DNA of 64,000 bases from Arthrobacter sp. H35-D1 (GCF_030063185.1 NZ_JASISP010000020.1:21467-85466), one strand, 5' to 3'; numbered from the stretch's first letter, positions 10,798-20,451 are shown. The notes: generated from the sequence alone by a model not told the origin. Translations and numbers: made by a program.

Positions 10798-10810
10798 TAC
10801 TGTGGGCAAT
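10798..10810 (+). promoter_or_regulatory. Putative leaderless -10 element of pafBC
   Basis: TACTGT (TANNNT) lies 7 nt before GTG 10811, and no Shine-Dalgarno is present, consistent with a leaderless mRNA starting at that GTG. Confidence 0.4.
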
Positions 10811-12901
10811 GTGTCCACAAAAATAGATGCCACTGAACGCTTGTTGAACCTGGTGATCGCCTTGCTGGGGACCCGCCGTGGCTACAGCAAGAGCCACCTC
10901 CGCAAGAACGTCAACGGCTACGCCGGCCCTGCAGCCGAGGAAGACAAAGCCGACGCCGCTTTTGAACGCATGTTTGAGCGGGACAAAAAGACGTTGTTGG
11001 AACTTGGCATCCCCATCACCCACAACGGACTGCCCGGAACCGACTCCGGCGAACAGGCACTTTACCGCATTGATCCCGACGACTACCGCGTCCCGGCCAT
11101 CCGCTTGGATGAATCAGCGATGGCGCTAGTGTCCATCGCCGCCAACCTGTGGTCCGGAGCCACGCTGGGCGGTGCCGCCGCGTCGGCACTGCGCAAGATC
11201 TCCGCACGTGCCGGGACGCCCTGGTATGAGGATGAAACCACGTCCCAGTCGCGGATCCGCACGGCAGAACCCGCCTTCGAGCCGCTTTGGTCAGCCCTGC
11301 GCACCCACCACCGGGTGTCGTTCGACTACCGCAGTGCCGGCTCCACCGACAGCACCGCCCGCACCGTTGAGCCATGGGGCCTGGGCAGCAAGTACGGGCA
11401 GTGGTACCTTGCCGCGTTCGACGTCGACAAGGGTGCCGAACGCAGTTATAGGCTCTCTCGCATCACCTCGGACGTCCTTGTCCACACCCGCGAAGCTTTT
11501 GAGCGACCCGCCGGTTTTGGCATGGCACCCGTGCTTGAGCGCCTGGGCACGGAGACTCCCGCCACCGCCCGAATCGCCGTGCCGGAGGGAACCGCGCACT
11601 GGCTGCGCAACCTCGACGGGACCACCACCGACCCGGATTCTCCCTGGCACAAGCCTGGTTGGGAAGTGCTGAGCGTGAGCTACCGCGAGGCCGAATTGAT
11701 GGCCGACGACGTTGCCGCGATGGGAACCCGCGCCCTGGTTGTGGACCCTCCCGAACTCCGTGACGCTGTGGCCGACAGCCTCCACCGGGCGGTCACCGCG
11801 GCCGCCGAAGACGTGCGGGGCCTCGACTGGGGCACGCCGCTGCCGGGCGGCCCGGGCAAGAAAAACGACACCCGCGACAGACTGGTGCGGCTCTTGTCCA
11901 TGGTTCCCTACCTGGTGGCCAATCCGGGCGTGGAGGAGGCCGAAGTGCTCGAAGAGTTCGGTATTTCCGGCGCACAATGGGAAAAGGACCGCGACACGCT
12001 CACTGTCACAGGACTGCCCGGCTATTTGCACGGGGACCTCATGGATGTGACCACCGACTCCGGACAAGTCTTCATCCGGGATGCCGAAACGCTGGCGAGC
12101 CCGCTCCGCCTGACCCAAGAGGAAGCCTGTTCGGTGCTTGTGGGCCTGAAGGCGCTCACGGCGCTTCCCGGCACGCGAGCGGCCCAGTCGCTGCGCCACG
12201 CCATCGACTCCGTTGCCGCCGTGGCGGGGGAGGACTCCTGGCTCGCCGACGTCGTCGAACTTGAGCTGGTCTCCGGGGCGGAACTGGATACCATCGCCGC
12301 CCTCCAGCTGGCCATCGCCGGATCCCGCGCCTGTGCCATCACCTATTTGGTGCGGAACCGCGATGAACTCAGTGAACGCATTGTGGAACCGTGCAGACTG
12401 TTTTCCATTGATTCCGCCTGGTATGTGCGTGCCTGGTGCCGGAAGGCCGGCGGGCTGCGCAGTTTCCGCCTGGCGAACATCAAAGAGCTCACTGATGCGG
12501 GCGCGCAGGAACATGCCCAGTCCAGTCAAGCCTGGTCCAGCCAAGCCCAGTCCAATCCTGCCCAGTCCGTCCAAGCGCCGTGGCGACCCAACAGCGGGGT
12601 CTACGATCCCGGCACTGAGGACATGCATGTGCGCGTGCGCGCAGACGCCGCCACGGCCCGCCGGCTGCAACCTGCCTACAATGCCGAGCTCTTCGATGTG
12701 GGCGACGGTGCGACAGGGCTGCAATTCCTGGTCGGGGACACGGCCATGCTGGCCCCGTTGATGGCCAGGCTCGGGGGCCGCGCGCAGGTGGTTGCTCCAA
12801 CCGCCGTGCGGGAAGCGGCAGCTGCTTGGCTTGCCGAGTCGGCCGCAAGCTATGACGCTGTGGGCGAAATTGTCGGGGTTGTTCCCAGATTGGGCGGATA
12901 G
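10811..12901 (+). CDS. pafBC: Fused PafB-PafC WYL-domain transcriptional regulator
   Basis: DNA-damage-response activator; PafB and PafC are separate proteins in mycobacteria but here form one 696-residue chain. Order: N-terminal winged HTH (ATERLLNLVIALLGTRRGYS), WYL domain 1 (around residue 170, GLGSKYGQWYLAAFDV), second HTH (around 360, RDRLVRLLSMVPYLVANP), WYL domain 2 (around 515, ITYLVRNRDELSE). A Ser/Gln/Ala-rich low-complexity stretch (nt about 12510-12575) sits inside the second half. GTG 10811 is preferred over GTG 10802 because of an upstream TANNNT and no SD. The name paf reflects location near the proteasome genes; the family is known for RecA-independent damage regulation. Confidence 0.9.
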   Translation: MSTKIDATERLLNLVIALLGTRRGYSKSHLRKNVNGYAGPAAEEDKADAAFERMFERDKKTLLELGIPITHNGLPGTDSGEQALYRIDPDDYRVPAIRLDESAMALVSIAANLWSGATLGGAAASALRKISARAGTPWYEDETTSQSRIRTAEPAFEPLWSALRTHHRVSFDYRSAGSTDSTARTVEPWGLGSKYGQWYLAAFDVDKGAERSYRLSRITSDVLVHTREAFERPAGFGMAPVLERLGTETPATARIAVPEGTAHWLRNLDGTTTDPDSPWHKPGWEVLSVSYREAELMADDVAAMGTRALVVDPPELRDAVADSLHRAVTAAAEDVRGLDWGTPLPGGPGKKNDTRDRLVRLLSMVPYLVANPGVEEAEVLEEFGISGAQWEKDRDTLTVTGLPGYLHGDLMDVTTDSGQVFIRDAETLASPLRLTQEEACSVLVGLKALTALPGTRAAQSLRHAIDSVAAVAGEDSWLADVVELELVSGAELDTIAALQLAIAGSRACAITYLVRNRDELSERIVEPCRLFSIDSAWYVRAWCRKAGGLRSFRLANIKELTDAGAQEHAQSSQAWSSQAQSNPAQSVQAPWRPNSGVYDPGTEDMHVRVRADAATARRLQPAYNAELFDVGDGATGLQFLVGDTAMLAPLMARLGGRAQVVAPTAVREAAAAWLAESAASYDAVGEIVGVVPRLGG

Positions 12902-12910
12902 ACTCAAAAA

Positions 12911-13282
12911 ATGCCTTGGTGGTCCTGGATTCTCATTTGGACGGCGCTCGTTGCCCTGTCCCTGCTGTTCATTGCCTTTTTGGCGTTCAAGGTGTGGCGC
13001 GATGCTTCGGCAACGGCCCGCACGTTTGACGAAACGTCGCGTGAACGCGGGGAGTACTGGGATGCCAGCCTGGAGCGAGCGCACGTTGCGCACGTCACAG
13101 AGCCGCGCACAACGGCGCCAGGAAGCGCAGTTTTTGCAACACCTGAAAGAATGAAGGATGATTACCTGGCTGCCAAAGAGGAACGGCGTTTTATTCGCCT
13201 TCAACGGCGCGTCGCCCGCAGGAAAGAACGCGGACAGCTCCAATCCTTGCGCGACATCGAAGCACTGCACCACTTAGGATGA
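12911..13282 (+). CDS. Small single-pass membrane protein of unknown function
   Basis: 123 residues. One N-terminal membrane segment (about residues 3-27) is followed by a charged, probably helical cytoplasmic part rich in Arg/Glu (EERRFIRLQRRVARRKERG). I do not recognise a named domain. It lies 9 bp after pafBC and 21 bp before tatA, so it is probably co-transcribed with the Tat genes, a position it also tends to occupy in relatives. Confidence 0.7.
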   Translation: MPWWSWILIWTALVALSLLFIAFLAFKVWRDASATARTFDETSRERGEYWDASLERAHVAHVTEPRTTAPGSAVFATPERMKDDYLAAKEERRFIRLQRRVARRKERGQLQSLRDIEALHHLG

Positions 13283-13303
13283 AACAAAAGGAAAGGCGTT
13301 ACC

Positions 13304-13633
13304 GTGGGAAGACTTTTTGAGAGCCCTTGGGCTATCACCATCATCATCATTGTTGTTCTCTTGCTCTTTGCAGCCCCGAAGCTGCCCGGCATGGCCCGCA
13401 GCTTGGGCCAGTCCATGCGGATCATCAAGTCCGAGGTCAAGGAAATGAAGAACGACGGCAAGGACGAAGACAAAAACGACGGCAAGAACGACGCCAAGAA
13501 CGACGCCGCATCGGCCAGCCCTACTCCCTCACCAGCCCCCGAAGCACCGGTTGAGGGCAGAATCGTCAACAACCCGGCACAGGGGAACACGCAGGGCGAC
13601 GGTACCGGAACCGGCACCGGCGCTCAGTCATAG
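13304..13633 (+). CDS. tatA: Twin-arginine translocase subunit TatA
   Basis: Pore-forming Tat component of 109 residues. N-terminal membrane helix (about residues 9-23, [19 protein letters not shown]), the FAAPKLP hinge, an amphipathic helix ([20 protein letters not shown]), then a charged tail made of repeated [16 protein letters not shown] units and a Pro/Gly tail. GTG start. tatC follows after 17 bp, and Tat substrates may include the ferritin-like protein encoded at 36924. Confidence 0.93.
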   Translation: MGRLFESPWAITIIIIVVLLLFAAPKLPGMARSLGQSMRIIKSEVKEMKNDGKDEDKNDGKNDAKNDAASASPTPSPAPEAPVEGRIVNNPAQGNTQGDGTGTGTGAQS

Positions 13634-13650
13634 AAACGATTGAGGAGACG

Positions 13651-14493
13651 GTGGGTGCCACAAGGGGCCGTAAAGCCAATCCCGAAGGCAGGATGCCGCT
13701 CAAGGCACACCTGATAGAGGCACGAAACCGGCTCTTCAAGAGTGCCCTGGCCATGATCCCGGGGATCATCATTGGGTGGATCCTTTACGATCCGCTCATG
13801 TACGCGATAACACAGCCCCTGCGAGACATCAGCGCGTCCCGCCATATTGTTGCGTCCTTGAACTTTGAGGGCGTGACAACCTCCTTTGACCTGAAAATCC
13901 AGATTTCGCTGATCCTTGGCCTGATCATTGCCTCGCCAGTGTGGATCTACCAGTTGTGGGCCTTCATCACCCCGGGACTGACAAAGAAGGAACGTCGGTA
14001 CACGCTCTCCTACATGTTTGCCTCCGTGCCGCTGTTCTTGGCCGGCATCTTTGCCGGCTGGCTCATCTGGCCCAACATTGTCAAGGCGTTGACGTCTTTC
14101 ACACCGGCGAACACCGAGAGCGCCAACCTCATGAAAGCCATCGACTACCTGCAGTTTGCCTTGCAGTTGATGTTGTTCATGGGGGTGGCTTTCCTGGTGC
14201 CGGTGCTGCTGTTTGCGCTCAATGCCATTGGTCTTGTGCGCGGACGGACGTACTTGAAGGCCTGGCGCTTCACCATCCTTGGTGTGGTGATCGTCTCGGC
14301 GATGGCCGCACCGGGCTCCGACGTCATGAGCATGTTCTTCCTCGCCGCGCCGCTTCTGGTGCTGTACTTCGGCGCGATTGGGCTGTGCATGATCAATGAC
14401 AAGCGCCGGGACCGCCGCGATGCGAAGAAGGTCAAGGAGTCCGAGTCCAACGCCGACATGGCAACGCCCTCGACTGACCTCGAGACCCTGTGA
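13651..14493 (+). CDS. tatC: Twin-arginine translocase subunit TatC
   Basis: Six-helix membrane receptor for twin-arginine signal peptides, 280 residues. The conserved start GRMPLKAHLIEARNRLF contains the E-x-R-x-R/K signature in variant form (HLIEARNRL). Further hallmarks are SLILGLIIASPVWIYQLW and the FITPGLTKKERRY loop. GTG start with TGAGGAGA about 5 nt upstream. Confidence 0.93.
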   Translation: MGATRGRKANPEGRMPLKAHLIEARNRLFKSALAMIPGIIIGWILYDPLMYAITQPLRDISASRHIVASLNFEGVTTSFDLKIQISLILGLIIASPVWIYQLWAFITPGLTKKERRYTLSYMFASVPLFLAGIFAGWLIWPNIVKALTSFTPANTESANLMKAIDYLQFALQLMLFMGVAFLVPVLLFALNAIGLVRGRTYLKAWRFTILGVVIVSAMAAPGSDVMSMFFLAAPLLVLYFGAIGLCMINDKRRDRRDAKKVKESESNADMATPSTDLETL

Positions 14494-14500
14494 GCTGACG

Positions 14501-14512
14501 TAGGCTTGTTCC
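14501..14512 (+). promoter_or_regulatory. Putative leaderless -10 element of the helY gene
   Basis: TAGGCT (TANNNT) followed by 6 nt and the ATG at 14513, with no Shine-Dalgarno. Confidence 0.45.
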
Positions 14513-17425
14513 ATGGCCACCCCTGATATGCCCAGTCCTTCTGAACGCTACCTGGCAGCGAAGGAGAGGACACGGGACAGGGGCACAGACTTTGCCGATT
14601 TCACCTCGGGTCTCAGCTTCGAACTGGACCCCTTTCAAAACACCGCGTGCCGTGCCGTTCAGGCAGGCCGCGGTGTTTTGGTTGCAGCCCCGACAGGCGC
14701 CGGCAAGACCATCGTGGGGGAGTTTGCCGTCTATCTCGCCCTGCAGCGCGGGCACAAGGCGTTCTATACCACCCCCATCAAGGCGCTGAGCAACCAGAAG
14801 TACCAGGAGCTGGCTGCCAAGTACGGCACATCGAACGTGGGGCTGCTGACGGGGGACACAAGCATCAACTCCGAAGCCCCCGTGGTGGTGATGACCACCG
14901 AAGTGCTGCGCAACATGCTCTATGCGGATTCGAACACGCTCGCCGGGCTGGCCTATGTGGTCATGGATGAAGTCCACTACTTGGCCGACCGCTTCCGCGG
15001 GGCTGTGTGGGAGGAAGTCATCATCCACCTGCCCAGCGAAGTCAGCGTCATCTCCCTTAGCGCCACCGTCTCCAACGCGGAAGAGTTTGGCGCCTGGCTG
15101 GGCACTGTCCGCGGCGACACTGCCGTGGTGGTCTCCGAGCACCGCCCGGTTCCCCTGTGGCAGCACGTCATGGTGCGCCAGGACCTCGTCGACTTGTTTG
15201 TCGAGAACGTGGCCTTTGACAAAGTGGCCGAAGCCGCCGGCAAGTCTGGCCACAAAACCCCTGCCATCAACCCGGAACTGCTGAAGCTGGCGCGCACGGA
15301 GTCCGTCACCACAGGGCGCGGCTCCAGTTACGGCCGCCGTGGCGGCGGCGCACGCGGACGCCGGTACCAGGACTTTTCCGCCCAGGACGGCGCAGGGCAG
15401 AATCGCGGCGGGCAAGATCGCGGCGGGCAAGACCGCGGTGGCCATGCACACGAGATCCGGTCCTCGGCCCGAGCCGCCTCCAGGCCCCAAGTGATCCGCG
15501 CCCTGGAACGCCAAGACCTGCTTCCCGCCATCACTTTCATCTTTTCCCGCGCCGCCTGCGACGCAGCCGTGCAACAATGCGCCGCGGCCGGTCTGTGGCT
15601 CACAACCGAAGCGGAACGTGAAGAGATTGCCCGCCGCGTGGACACCGCCTGTGCCGAACTGCCCGATGCAGACAGGGACATCCTTGGCTTCTGGGGTTGG
15701 CGCGACGGGCTGCTGCGCGGTCTGGCTGCACATCATGCCGGGATGCTGCCCAGTTTCAAGGAAGTGGTGGAAGACTTGTTTGTCCACGGCCTGGTGCGGG
15801 CCGTCTTTGCCACCGAAACCCTTGCTCTGGGTATCAACATGCCGGCCCGCACGGTGGTGTTGGAAAAGCTGGAGAAATTCAACGGCGAAGCCCATGTGGG
15901 CATCACGGCGGGGGAGTACACCCAGCTGACGGGCCGGGCCGGGCGCCGTGGCATCGACGTGGAAGGCCATGCCGTGGTGTTGTGGAAGCCCGGCACGGAC
16001 CCGGCGGCCGTGGGCGGCCTGGCCTCCAAGCGCAGCTACCCGCTGAACTCCAGCTTCCGCCCCACCTACAACATGAGCATCAACCTCGTGGCCCAGTTTG
16101 GCCGGGCCCGTACGCGCCAGATCTTGGAATCGTCCTTCGCCCAGTTCCAAGCGGACCGCTCCGTGGTGGACCTGGCCCGCCAGGTACGTTCGCGGGAGGA
16201 ATCCCTGGCCGGCTACGAAAAATCCATGACGTGCCACCTGGGCGACTTCAACGAGTACGCCAAGCTGCGCCGGGAACTCTCCGACCACGAGTCGGGTGCC
16301 TCCAAAACCAAAGCCAAGCAGCGCCGCGAAGCCGTGCTCGACTCGGTGGCCAGCCTGCGTGCCGGGGACGTTATCATGGTGACGGAGGGCCGGAACCAGG
16401 GCTACGCCGTCGTGGTTCAGGCAGACTCCAGCTCGCGCCAGCCGCGCCCCGGTGTGGTCGGCATGGACCGGGAGTACCGCCGGCTGGGGGCGCAGGAGCT
16501 GAGCAACCCCGTGGAGCCGGTCGCCCGGGTTCGGGTGCCCAAGGGCTTCAACGCCAAGGTGCCCAAGGACAAGCGCCATTTGTTGGCGGCCGTGCAGGAC
16601 AAGCTGGAGAACATCGCGGGGCTGCGCCCGCACCGCTCGGCAGCGTTCGCCTACCAGGACTCGACCGCGGTGGAGGACGAAGCCATTGCCGCGTTGCGCC
16701 GGAAGCTGCGGGCACATCCCTGCCACGGCTGCAGCGAGCGGGAAGACCATGCCCGCTGGTCGGAGCGCTGGTGGAAGCTGCGCCGCGAAACCGACGGCAT
16801 TGTCAGGGCCATCCAGGCGCGCACCAATACGATTGCGCGCACCTTCGACAGGGTCATCGACCTGCTGGCCGGCTACGGCTTTGTAGTGGCGAACGGCTCC
16901 GGTGAGCTGCGTCCCAGCGACGACGGCCAACGGTTGCGCCGCGTGTACGGCGAAAAGGACCTGCTGATCGCCCTGGCCCTGCGCCAAGGCTCCTTTGCGG
17001 ACTTGGATGCGGCCGAGCTGGCATCCTTCACCACCGCCTTGGTCTACCAGTCAAAGCGCGACGCCGAGGGGGCGCGCCCGCGCATGCCCAGCGTGGGGCT
17101 GGAGCAGGCCGTGGAGGATGTGGTGGTGCTGTGGGCCAAACTCCAGGACGCCGAGGAGTCGCACAAACTGCCGCTGACCAGCGAACCCGAGCTGGGGTTG
17201 ATGTGGCCCATGTACAAGTGGGCGAAGGGCCGCAGCCTCCAAGAGTCGCTCAACGGCACGGAGCTTGCCGCGGGGGACTTTGTGCGCTGGTCCAAGCAGG
17301 TCATCGACTTGCTGGGGCAACTGTCGCAGGTCCCCGCCCTGCCTGCCGGCTTTGCAAAGACCTGCCACTCCGCCATGGACCTGGTGCGCCGTGGCGTCGT
17401 GGCGTACGGGGCCGTCGTGGCCTAG
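14513..17425 (+). CDS. helY: HelY/Mtr4-type DEAD/DEVH-box RNA helicase
   Basis: Superfamily 2 helicase of 970 residues. Walker A APTGAGKT at residues 59-66, motif II DEVH (VVMDEVHYLADRFRG), motif III SLSATVSN, motif VI GRAGRRG. The C-terminal half matches the Ski2/Mtr4-like arch and helical-bundle region. Between motifs III and IV there is a Gly/Arg/Asp/Gln-rich insert encoded by three 15-nt repeats (15395-15439). Probable role in RNA processing or decay. It follows tatC closely, an order common in actinobacteria. Confidence 0.88.
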   Translation: MATPDMPSPSERYLAAKERTRDRGTDFADFTSGLSFELDPFQNTACRAVQAGRGVLVAAPTGAGKTIVGEFAVYLALQRGHKAFYTTPIKALSNQKYQELAAKYGTSNVGLLTGDTSINSEAPVVVMTTEVLRNMLYADSNTLAGLAYVVMDEVHYLADRFRGAVWEEVIIHLPSEVSVISLSATVSNAEEFGAWLGTVRGDTAVVVSEHRPVPLWQHVMVRQDLVDLFVENVAFDKVAEAAGKSGHKTPAINPELLKLARTESVTTGRGSSYGRRGGGARGRRYQDFSAQDGAGQNRGGQDRGGQDRGGHAHEIRSSARAASRPQVIRALERQDLLPAITFIFSRAACDAAVQQCAAAGLWLTTEAEREEIARRVDTACAELPDADRDILGFWGWRDGLLRGLAAHHAGMLPSFKEVVEDLFVHGLVRAVFATETLALGINMPARTVVLEKLEKFNGEAHVGITAGEYTQLTGRAGRRGIDVEGHAVVLWKPGTDPAAVGGLASKRSYPLNSSFRPTYNMSINLVAQFGRARTRQILESSFAQFQADRSVVDLARQVRSREESLAGYEKSMTCHLGDFNEYAKLRRELSDHESGASKTKAKQRREAVLDSVASLRAGDVIMVTEGRNQGYAVVVQADSSSRQPRPGVVGMDREYRRLGAQELSNPVEPVARVRVPKGFNAKVPKDKRHLLAAVQDKLENIAGLRPHRSAAFAYQDSTAVEDEAIAALRRKLRAHPCHGCSEREDHARWSERWWKLRRETDGIVRAIQARTNTIARTFDRVIDLLAGYGFVVANGSGELRPSDDGQRLRRVYGEKDLLIALALRQGSFADLDAAELASFTTALVYQSKRDAEGARPRMPSVGLEQAVEDVVVLWAKLQDAEESHKLPLTSEPELGLMWPMYKWAKGRSLQESLNGTELAAGDFVRWSKQVIDLLGQLSQVPALPAGFAKTCHSAMDLVRRGVVAYGAVVA
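15395..15439 (+). repeat. Three 15-nt tandem repeats inside helY
   Basis: Three direct copies of GGGCARRAYCGCGGY at 15395, 15410 and 15425 encode a GQNRG/GQDRG/GQDRG array in a disordered linker; copy number is likely variable between strains. Confidence 0.8.
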
Positions 17426-17484
17426 GAGCCAATGGGCTGGGTATTTGTTTTTATCGTTTGTCTTGTTGAAAGGACAGCTTTTCC

Positions 17485-19188
17485 ATGTCATTGACTTTGT
17501 ACCGCAACGGTTCCGTCTACAGCGCCGCCGATCCCTTTGCCACGGCCATGCTGGTGGACGGGGATGTGGTGGCCTGGGTGGGCTCAGAACATGCGGCCGC
17601 TTCGCTGCTGGACTCGCGCATGCAGGAGGTGGACCTCGGCGGGGCACTTGTGGCCCCCGGTTTTGTCGACTCCCACGTCCACGTCACCGAAACCGGCCTT
17701 GCCCTGGACTCGCTGGATCTTGCAGCGGTGCACGGTGCCCAGGAACTGCTTGAGCGCGTGTCCGTGGCCGCCGCCGACGACGTGACAGCCGGAGTGTCGG
17801 CCGGGGTGCTGCTGGGCCACGGCTGGGACAACTCGCTGTGGGCCGATCCCCGGCTTCCCGGTGCCGCCGAGCTGGAACGGGCAGCCGGCGGCCGAGAGGT
17901 GTATCTGGCCCGCGTGGACGTTCACTCGGGGCTGGTGTCCGCTTCCTTGGCCGAGCGCTGTTCGCTCGCTTCCCTTCCGGGATGGGACGGCGACGGGCTA
18001 CTCAGCGGCGTTGCACACGCGACGGCCCGGGATGCGGCCCGTGCCTTGAACCCCGAACAACTCAGAGCAGCCCAGCGGCGCGCCCTCCGTCATGCCGCCG
18101 CCAACGGCTATGTGGCGCTGGCCGAGATGGGCGCCCCGCACGTCGGCTCCCCGGCGGACTTGGCCGCCCTCATGGCCTTGACGGCCGGTGCCCAAGGACA
18201 AGAGGGCGGCCAAGCCAACGCCCAAGCCAACGCCAGCGCGGAAGCCCTGCCGGAAGTCCTGCCGTATTGGGGCCAATTGGTCTCCAGCGCCCAGGAGGCA
18301 CGTGAGGTGCTCGACGGATTGGGTGTGGGGGTGCTCGGACTGGCCGGGGACATCAACATTGACGGTTCCCTGGGGTCCCGCTCGGCCCTGCTTCGCAAGC
18401 CTTACGCCGACGCTCCTACCGGCGCTGGGACTGCGCAGTTGAGCGTTGAGCAGGTGGCGAACCATTTTGCCGCCACCTCGGAGCTGGGATTGAGCGGTGG
18501 ATTCCACGTCATTGGCGACGGCGCCATGGACATTGCCGTGGCTGGACTTGAACAGGCCGAGCGCAAGGTGGGCATTGAGGCCATCCGTGCTGCGGGACAC
18601 CGCTTGGAGCACGCAGAAATGGTGGATGACGCCGCCATGGCAGCCTTGGCCAAGTACGCAGTCGGCGTCTCCGTGCAGCCAGCCTTTGACGCACTGTGGG
18701 GCGGTCCCGGGGGCATGTACTCCCAGCGGCTGGGGTCCGCACGCGCACTGGAACTCAATCCGCTGGCGCGTTTCTACGGTGCCGGGGTGCCCGTCTGCTT
18801 TGGCTCGGATGCACCCGTCACACCGCTGAATCCCTGGTCCAGTGTCCGGGCAGCCCTCAACCACCACCATCCGGAGTCGCGCATCTCGGCCCGTGCAGCC
18901 TTCATCGGCCACACCCGGGCGGGTTGGCGGGCAGCCAAGTCCGAGAATCCCTTCCTCGGCCAACTGGTGCCGGGGGCTCCCGCCAGCTTCGCCGTGTGGG
19001 AAGTGGAGGAGCTCATGGTGCAGGTGGCCGACGAGAGGGTGCAGTCCTGGTCTACCGACCCGCGGGCACGCACGCCACTGCTGCCCGCCCTTGACACGGC
19101 GAACGATCCACGCTGCCTGCAAACCGTGCACAGGGGTCGTGAACTGTACGTGGGGGAGAACTTTGCCCAACTGCGCCGGAGGCCTTGA
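17485..19188 (+). CDS. Amidohydrolase family protein (YtcJ-like, amidohydrolase 3)
   Basis: Metal-dependent hydrolase of 567 residues with unknown substrate. The metal-binding HxH occurs in VDSHVHVTETG (about residue 61). Further family hallmarks are LGHGWDNSLW, VIGDGAMDIAV, GHRLEHAEMVD and CFGSDAPVTPLNPW, the latter giving the metal-site Asp. An Ala/Gln/Asn-rich insert lies near residue 240. Start ATG 17485 has a GAAAGGACAG SD. A hairpin follows about 55 bp after the stop. Confidence 0.82.
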   Translation: MSLTLYRNGSVYSAADPFATAMLVDGDVVAWVGSEHAAASLLDSRMQEVDLGGALVAPGFVDSHVHVTETGLALDSLDLAAVHGAQELLERVSVAAADDVTAGVSAGVLLGHGWDNSLWADPRLPGAAELERAAGGREVYLARVDVHSGLVSASLAERCSLASLPGWDGDGLLSGVAHATARDAARALNPEQLRAAQRRALRHAAANGYVALAEMGAPHVGSPADLAALMALTAGAQGQEGGQANAQANASAEALPEVLPYWGQLVSSAQEAREVLDGLGVGVLGLAGDINIDGSLGSRSALLRKPYADAPTGAGTAQLSVEQVANHFAATSELGLSGGFHVIGDGAMDIAVAGLEQAERKVGIEAIRAAGHRLEHAEMVDDAAMAALAKYAVGVSVQPAFDALWGGPGGMYSQRLGSARALELNPLARFYGAGVPVCFGSDAPVTPLNPWSSVRAALNHHHPESRISARAAFIGHTRAGWRAAKSENPFLGQLVPGAPASFAVWEVEELMVQVADERVQSWSTDPRARTPLLPALDTANDPRCLQTVHRGRELYVGENFAQLRRRP

Positions 19189-19241
19189 TTTCAGCCCTGA
19201 ATACTGTTCACCTGCAGATGTGTGCAGCCTGCAAATATGCT

Positions 19242-19277
19242 CCTGACCTGCAACGACATCCATCGATGCAGGTCAGG
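19242..19277 (+). terminator. Hairpin downstream of the amidohydrolase gene
   Basis: Perfect 11-bp stem CCTGACCTGCA / TGCAGGTCAGG with a 14-nt loop, 53 bp after the stop codon; plausible terminator without T-tract. Confidence 0.55.
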
Positions 19278-19488
19278 ACCATGTTGACAGCCGGGCCCCG
19301 GGGCAATTAGTTTTGGGGGAGCGGTGAACCTCCACCATGAGGGTACCGGTCGGTACGGACCACCGTTCTGCCGACGCATGGCAGATAAGCCCACGCACCA
19401 GTAGAAAACAAATAGTCACGGCGCTTCGTGCGCGGTCCTATTTGGTCCGAAGGCGCGTGGGCTTATCTTGTGCCCTTTCTTCTTCACC

Positions 19489-19494
19489 TATAAT
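19489..19494 (+). promoter_or_regulatory. Consensus -10 hexamer upstream of the mannosyltransferase gene
   Basis: Perfect TATAAT; a weak -35 candidate TCTTGT lies 17 bp upstream (19466-19471). The start codon used here is 105 nt downstream, so the transcript would have a leader of about 95 nt. Confidence 0.5.
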
Positions 19495-19598
19495 GGTGAC
19501 TTGGCGTTGACTGCACGGCCGCCGTGAGTGGAAAACATCATCCGGCCCGGGCAGCGCAGGCCCACTTACTTTTTTCTTTCACCACGGAAAGGCACCAA

Positions 19599-20333
19599 TT
19601 GCTGCGTGTCCTGACGATTATCCCCACCTACAACGAAATTGAGTCGCTGCCCAAAACACTCATGCGTCTGCGGGCGGCCGTACCCCATTCGGATGTGCTC
19701 GTGGCCGATGACAACAGCCCCGACGGTACTGGGGCGTGGGCGGAGGACTTTGCCGGCTCCGATCCCCAGGTTCATGTTTTGCACCGTGCCGGCAAGGAGG
19801 GTTTGGGCGCCGCATATCTGGCTGGATTCACCTGGGGCTTGGAGGCGGGATACGACGTGCTGGTGGAGATGGATGCCGACGGCTCCCACCAGCCTGAACA
19901 GCTGCCGTTGCTGTTGGATGCCATTGACCAAGGCGCCGATCTGGTGTTGGGTTCACGTTGGGTGCCGGGCGGCAAAGTTGTCAACTGGCCGCTGCACCGC
20001 AAGGTGATCTCCACCTGTGGCAGCCTGTACTCACGTGTCCTGTTGGGCATCCCCATCCGGGATGTCACCGGCGGATACAGGGCCTTTCGCCGCACCACCC
20101 TGGAAGCCTTGGACTTCGACGCCGTTGAATCGGTGGGTTACGGCTTCCAAGTCGACATGCTGTGGCGTGTGTGCCAAAAGGGCCTGCAGGTTGTTGAAGT
20201 CCCCATCACGTTTGTGGAGCGGGAGTTCGGCGACTCCAAGATGAGCGGCAACATTGTTCAGGAAGCCATGGTCAACGTCACCAAGTGGGGCTTGGCAGCG
20301 CGCTGGAACACGCTGTGGGGCCGCAAGCCATAG
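19599..20333 (+). CDS. Polyprenol monophosphomannose synthase (Ppm1/DPM1-like GT2)
   Basis: GT2 glycosyltransferase of 244 residues that transfers mannose from GDP-mannose to polyprenol phosphate, supplying mannose for cell-envelope glycans. Visible motifs: IIPTYNE at the N-terminus, [10 protein letters not shown], the DxD-type [14 protein letters not shown], and [18 protein letters not shown] choose TTG 19599 because GGAAAGG lies 6 nt upstream and translation from it starts at the conserved fold; a GTG at 19524 would add 25 residues without homology. A bidirectional terminator separates it from rbpA. Confidence 0.85.
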   Translation: MLRVLTIIPTYNEIESLPKTLMRLRAAVPHSDVLVADDNSPDGTGAWAEDFAGSDPQVHVLHRAGKEGLGAAYLAGFTWGLEAGYDVLVEMDADGSHQPEQLPLLLDAIDQGADLVLGSRWVPGGKVVNWPLHRKVISTCGSLYSRVLLGIPIRDVTGGYRAFRRTTLEALDFDAVESVGYGFQVDMLWRVCQKGLQVVEVPITFVEREFGDSKMSGNIVQEAMVNVTKWGLAARWNTLWGRKP

Positions 20334-20361
20334 CAGCGTCCAACCACAACCGAGCGAACAC

Positions 20362-20408
20362 AAAAGAGCGGTGGGCCGCCCGAATGCCGGGTGGCCCACC
20401 GCTCTTTT
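20362..20408. terminator. Bidirectional intrinsic terminator between ppm and rbpA
   Basis: Long 21-bp stem (20362-20382 with 20388-20408, one G-T wobble) and a 5-nt loop. A-rich and T-rich ends (AAAA/TTTT) give a U-tract on both strands, between two convergent genes. Confidence 0.9.
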
Positions 20409-20451
20409 GTCTTCACACCACGTTTTACACAGTGTGCTTGGCAGCTTCTGC

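Larger units (their letters stand above)
19189..19598. other. Gene-free region with nested inverted repeats
   Basis: No supported reading frame in this 410-bp gap. It contains a hairpin after the amidohydrolase gene, an imperfect palindrome GTACCG-gt-CGGTAC near 19343-19356, a long-range 14-bp inverted repeat (19383-19396 with 19455-19468) enclosing a further imperfect GC-rich hairpin, and a TATAAT promoter element for the next gene. A small RNA or structured leader is possible but unproven. Confidence 0.6.

Noticed and set aside
11291..13273. Long minus-strand frame opposite pafBC
   Set aside because: High-GC antisense shadow; the plus strand has clear WYL domains.
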